Shown in pieces: positions 59,839 to 64,000 of a stretch of DNA of 64,000 nt (positions are counted from its first letter, which is position 1; every line of letters starts with the position of its first letter). The notes beneath the pieces are model-generated. The model was given only the letters and a program-made list of their open reading frames with translations. It made no database searches and was not told where the DNA came from. Both the position numbers and the translations under genes were made by a program. This stretch comes from Thuidium tamariscinum (Eukaryota > Streptophyta > Bryopsida > Hypnales > Thuidiaceae): contig OX344749.2 of NCBI GenBank assembly GCA_947034885.2, positions 44,421,682 to 44,485,681 on the forward strand. Reading direction: 5' to 3'.

Positions 59839-61878
59839 CTTGTAGATGGATATTTTTTAATCCATATCTTTGTTTACATCTTTAATTTCTTCTCTTTTAT
59901 CTTTATATTTTCTCTTCAAAAATCTCAAATAGTACGTACTTTTAAGGCACAACATTTTTTGTAATATTTGATTACATGGTAAAAAGTTATGGTATGATAT
60001 TTTTTTTCCGACTTGAGTAGCTCAAAAAAATATATTTTTCACAAACCAAAAATTTGAATATTTTTTCTAAATTTTTAGAAAGCTTTGAGTCATTCCATTT
60101 TGATTAATGAGATGAAAGTTATGAGGATTTTTTGGTTCACTCGTAAGCAACTAGAGAATCTCTACTTTAAATAAACTTTGAAGCCCTTTATTAAATTAAA
60201 TTTTTAATGTTTTTTGAAAGAAATAGAGTCATAAAATTTAGATTGTTTATTATAACATGACAACCATTGGAATTGGCATCTTTCAATTTGATAACTAAAT
60301 TCTTAATAATCTAATATTATGAATTGTTTTCTATTTTTTTCTACTTACTATTTATTTTCAAACAAGAATATGAAAGGGCTTTTTTTTAAATATGTATATA
60401 TATTCCCAACTTATTTCTTTAATGTACCATGGAGAATTGCATGTTGTAGGATCTATACATTTTTGGGAGAAATTTGGAAGGTGAAACCTAAACCAATTGG
60501 AAACAATTGGAAATACTTCTTTTTAAAAATTCAAGCATCTTGATCTTGCAATTGGTAAAATTTTCTATTTTTATAATTTTAGGAGGGTGTACTTTAACAA
60601 ATTAAATAAGAGATTTGATGGCTAGATTTGTTAACACCTTAAGTTTGTTGACTATGTTTTCTCAAAAAACCCTCGAGAACTGCCATTTCTAACACAAGTA
60701 CCAAATATTTGGAAAATATTATTTTTAGGCACATGGAACCAAAGGATATTATAGTAGGCTAGCTTGAAAAGATGAAGAGAAAAATTTAGAAATTTCTACT
60801 ATGTGGATTACAAGATATGAACATTTGAATTGACCAAAATCCTCTTTTGGCTATACAAAAGAACGGGCAACTGCACTTTACAAGCTCACATTTGCATGAG
60901 AAAAAGTCCAAAATGGTAGTGCTTCTTTGGATTCATTTTTCAAAGCAAGTTGGCTACATGCTTGAAAATTTTCAAATCAATTGGAATTGTATAACATATA
61001 GGAAATAAATAGTAAATAAAAAGAAGTAGAGAATGATTCAAAATACTAAATTGTTAAGAATTTATTTGTGAAATTGAAGCTTGACAATCCCAATGATTCA
61101 CCTAATGTTTTAATTGTTTTCCCAAAATATTGAAAGTTGAATAAGATAAAGGACTTCAATGTTTATTTTAGAGTAGAGAATTCATAACTACCCGCATACT
61201 AAAACTCTTCATAACCTTTGACTCATTAATCCAAATGGAATGATTCAAAGCTTTCCACGTATATATAAATTTATGAAACCAATTTCAAATTTTTGTTCTA
61301 ACAAAGTCATTTTCCTTGCGATAACTTTTTAACCATGCAGTCAAAAGTCACAAAAAATTTTGGGCTTTAAAGATATTCCTTGTTGACACTCTCTATTAAA
61401 TTTTGGTTCCTAATAAGGAAATGGCTAGTCACACATACCTACCCAAATTTTTTATATTGCCAAAAAAGGGCAGTTTGGTTCTTTAGGGGCTAAAAAATAA
61501 ATATAGATGAAGATTTGTGCCTTGCTTTGGAAACTAGTGTTTTGAAGAAATTTTGGACCTATAAATTTCTTAAGAACTTTTATCAAGGATTCACTATAAG
61601 AATCCACTTGGATTAAATGTAAATTCTTTTTATCTTTTAGGGGATTTATTGAACTTGATTTAAATTAACTAATCTCTATTAAGATCTATATTAATGTTTA
61701 GAATAGGTAGTATGAAGTATGAAATGTTTGAAATTTTAGAAAACAAAAAATATTATTTATAGATTGCTGAAACTTAAAGACTAATTCACTTATTGAAATC
61801 AATGAAAATTTTCAAATAGATCAAAATATAATCAATTGAATGAAAATTTTATCAAGTCCTTTGAGTAGATTGCCCCTC
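59839..61878 (+). repeat. 3' flank repeat T, copy C
   Basis: Matches 22226-24231 of copy A throughout, and 40270-41884 of copy B. It is AT-rich and non-coding. The similarity ends at 'agattgcccc', the same point at which the copy A flank changes. Confidence 0.8.
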
Positions 61879-61935
61879 GGGGGGTGCACTCTATAGAAAG
61901 GTCATGGGTACCGTGCGTTCAAACCCCTATAATAT
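61879..61935 (+). other. tRNA/SINE-like fragment
   Basis: The stretch 'ggtgcactctatagaaagg' followed by 'gggtaccgtgcgttcaaacc' resembles the A-box-to-B-box region of a tRNA-derived SINE. I cannot form a full cloverleaf and see no downstream SINE tail. It sits exactly at the edge of the duplicated flank. Confidence 0.25.
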
Positions 61936-63010
61936 GTAGGCTATGTAGATAAATTTTTTGAATTTTAGTAGGGCTATATTTACCTAAATTTCTAAATTAT
62001 GGCCATTTCAAGTACCCTATATTTTATTAAAAAAAATCTAGAGAGACTATATTTGTATACCCTATGTTCATTATAAATACTAAACATTTGTAAGAGAAAA
62101 ATTGCAAACACTGCAATAGTTCATAGTTCATACTGAAACTTGTGATTGATAACTTGACATACCAAAAACAATGTACAAACTAGGCAAACTTCAAACAACT
62201 TAGTTCCTACCTTGGTTGATGCTAAAACCTGCTATTTAGAATTTGACATGCTAATAGTAGTCTACAAAATAAGCAAACTTCACAAGCAATTTTTAAACAT
62301 ACAATACACTGTAAGGCAAAGTATGTTTAATGCAAACTGATTTCAATTTCTAAATACTTGAATCAGAATTAGCTTTGAACAAAACTAGATATACATGCAC
62401 AAGGTTTTGAATTATAGAAAGTGAATGACACTTGGGAACTTTTAAAACAAAATGCAACCTCACATTTGTGTAAGAATGTAGTCTGCAGAAACACCAGAGT
62501 GTGTTACAAAACACAGTTTCTAGCATTTACAATGTTTCAAAAGATGCAAGATTGCGGTATAACAAAACTTCAGTTCATAGGTTCAGGGCTTAGGATGAGA
62601 AGAAGAAAGACTTGCTTTCAAACACACGACCTGTACAAAAAGAAAGAAATTATAGACAGCCTTTGCCTAATGAATGTTGCATTTCTGGCTGCCATTTGAC
62701 CTTGTGTTACCTGCACAAGCCACAATTGTAAGCCTAAGAAAATGAAATCAAGCAAGAAACTAATATGTAGACACAAGTATGAAATTTATTCTAGGGTGCA
62801 AGAGAAAGTGGGTTCTGTAAAGTCTAAGCTGCACTTTAAGATACAATGTAAGGCAACTGCACATTTCAGAGTAGCAAAGAACTTCACAAAATTAATGAAT
62901 GGGAATGATTTGTAAGAAAATAAACACAATCTGCTATGAATGGGAATGATTTGCAAAGAACTTCACAAAAAATGGGAATGATTTGTAATCAATAAACACA
63001 ATCTGCTATG
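61936..63010 (-). other. Probable 3' region or intron of the minus-strand gene
   Basis: AT-rich, with an excess of A and C on the plus strand (T and G on the minus). No clear coding frame is seen apart from an unrecognised 92-codon frame at 62421-62699. It contains a partial tandem duplication at 62875-63010. Confidence 0.3.
62875..63010. repeat. Imperfect ~73-bp tandem duplication
   Basis: 'gggaatgatttgtaa' followed by 'ataaacacaatctgctatg' occurs at about 62900-62938 and again at 62974-63010. 'caaagaacttcacaaaa' precedes each (62876 and 62956). Two imperfect units. Confidence 0.7.
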
Positions 63011-63031
63011 GGGTAGGGTCTAAGTTGTACC

Positions 63032-63550
63032 TCAGCGCTGTGCCGGGGTCACCCAAACATTAGCTGGATAGGATTTCATATCTCCCTGTATGGCATCAAA
63101 TTCAAGTTGCCACCCTCCAGAGATCAGCACGCGTAGCTGATGAAGCTCCGCTACTCCCATGTCCGCCAGTGTAGTAGTTCGCAGCTTGACAGGAATGTCT
63201 TGTTCAATCTTCCAGGACTTGGTGAACAAGTCCATGTTTGTATCAAAGAGCTGCAGAACACGCTTGCTTTTCTGTGCTTTTGATATCTTGATGGCAGCAT
63301 TTGCAAGGCGAAGCTCAACATCAAAAGAAGCAAGCTTTAATGCTGCGTACTGCACACCCACCTCTAAGCTGGCCCGAGTGAGCTTAGAAACACTTGCAAA
63401 AACAGGAAGCAAGCATAGGAAACAAATGCGGCATGAATCAGGACGTTCAAACCGAGTCCATGGACACTCTGACAGACGACACCCCTCCAATACAAATTTC
63501 AATAGTACTTCATTGAGCACCAACTCTCCACTTGCAACAACGCACTCCAT
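63032..63550 (-). CDS. Unidentified minus-strand protein or terminal exon
   Basis: Open for 172 codons from an ATG at 63550, with balanced, protein-like composition and higher GC than its surroundings. It starts 'MECVVASGELVLNEVLLKF', has a Cys-rich stretch ('CRICFLCLLPVF') at about residues 47-58 and ends 'YPANVWVTPAQR'. The middle is helical and Lys/Leu/Ala-rich ('ANAAIKISKAQKSKRVLQLF'). The frame is open upstream of the ATG too, so this may be the last exon of a longer gene rather than a complete small protein. I do not recognise the family. The 139-codon plus-strand frame over it is a shadow. It has no relation to the TNL unit. Confidence 0.5.
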   Translation of the reverse strand: MECVVASGELVLNEVLLKFVLEGCRLSECPWTRFERPDSCRICFLCLLPVFASVSKLTRASLEVGVQYAALKLASFDVELRLANAAIKISKAQKSKRVLQLFDTNMDLFTKSWKIEQDIPVKLRTTTLADMGVAELHQLRVLISGGWQLEFDAIQGDMKSYPANVWVTPAQR

Positions 63551-64000
63551 GGTCCAATACAACAATGGTACAAGATGAAATTCACTACAACTTAGTTCCT
63601 ACAAACAACAACAATGATGCCGTGCCACACGAACGACAAGTGAATAAAGCCAACACAATGGAAGTAAACATCTACAATAGTGCAAACCCTAGAAGAAACT
63701 ACAACAACAAAATAGAAAATGGTGAACTGCAATACAAACAACTTTGAGGAAAGGCATCCCCTCGTGAAGCTTATCTTCAATCTGAAGGTATTTCCTGATC
63801 CCATCAGAAATTCACATTTTCCCACTAAGTTGGAGGGTAGCTGGGATCCAGAATCCCAAAAGTGAATTTAGAAGGTCTTGTCAATCTTGCAGCATTATTT
63901 GTTGGCCATCTAATTCAGTCACTCCAATTTCCAAAAATTTGGACTCCAAATCTGCACTTGATCTCATATATACACGTCCTGTTATGTCAAAAAAAGGAGG
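63551..64000 (-). other. Upstream part of the minus-strand gene, unresolved
   Basis: A short minus-strand frame starting at 63967 ('MRSSADLESKFLEIGVTE') looks exon-like and stops at 63881. Whether it splices to the frame ending at 63032 cannot be decided from sequence. The rest is A/C-rich on the plus strand and has no clear gene. Confidence 0.25.

Noticed and set aside
63159..63578. 139-codon plus-strand frame
   Set aside because: Antisense to the better-supported minus-strand frame and low in protein-like features.

Overview
This is nuclear DNA from a land plant. The background is AT-rich and mostly non-coding, with eukaryotic GT-AG introns and many small inverted-repeat transposons. The main content is a tandem cluster of TIR-NB-LRR (TNL) immune-receptor genes. 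The TIR domains are of the 'FLSHSGAQK' kind rather than the angiosperm 'VFLSFRGED' kind, and one LINE fragment carries a zf-RVT domain. Both suggest a non-flowering plant, with a moss as a low-confidence guess. I saw no rRNA, credible tRNA or CRISPR array.

Layout. 1-10.6 kb: two copies of a long AT-rich repeat (R1a, R1b) enclosing two large fold-back hairpins. R1b carries a small DNA transposon with an internal empty-site control and a GC-rich hairpin insertion. 10.8-11.2 kb: a minus-strand coding relic. 11.6-20.3 kb: TNL copy A, its 3' module and a truncated LINE. 20.3-24.2 kb: 3' flank repeat. 24.2-30.7 kb: retroelement relics and MITEs. 30.7-38.5 kb: TNL copy B and its 3' module. 38.5-41.9 kb: flank repeat. 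41.9-43.1 kb: an orphan fourth copy of the 3' module. 43.1-53.0 kb: nested MITEs and decayed Ty3- and Ty1-type fragments. 53.0-59.8 kb: TNL copy C and a shortened 3' module. 59.8-61.9 kb: flank repeat. 62-64 kb: a different, unidentified minus-strand gene.

The three TNLs share one architecture: a GC-rich 5' leader, a leader intron of about 2.2-2.3 kb, then four coding exons (TIR; P-loop; rest of NB-ARC; LRR) joined by three phase-0 introns. Copy C is open throughout (967 codons by my splice model). Copy A has TAG at 14992 and copy B has TAA at 34133. Both stops lie in the P-loop exon upstream of the GxGGxGKT motif, at different positions, so they arose independently and each would leave a TIR-only protein. 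In A an AG immediately at the stop could act as an in-frame alternative splice acceptor and remove it. All three copies keep a CCAAT box exactly 10 bp upstream of a CACGTG G-box. In B and C a MITE with TAAGGTA termini lies directly upstream of that promoter block. The cluster therefore looks like one intact receptor plus two potential TIR-only derivatives, in a locus shaped by repeated duplication and by nested non-autonomous transposons.
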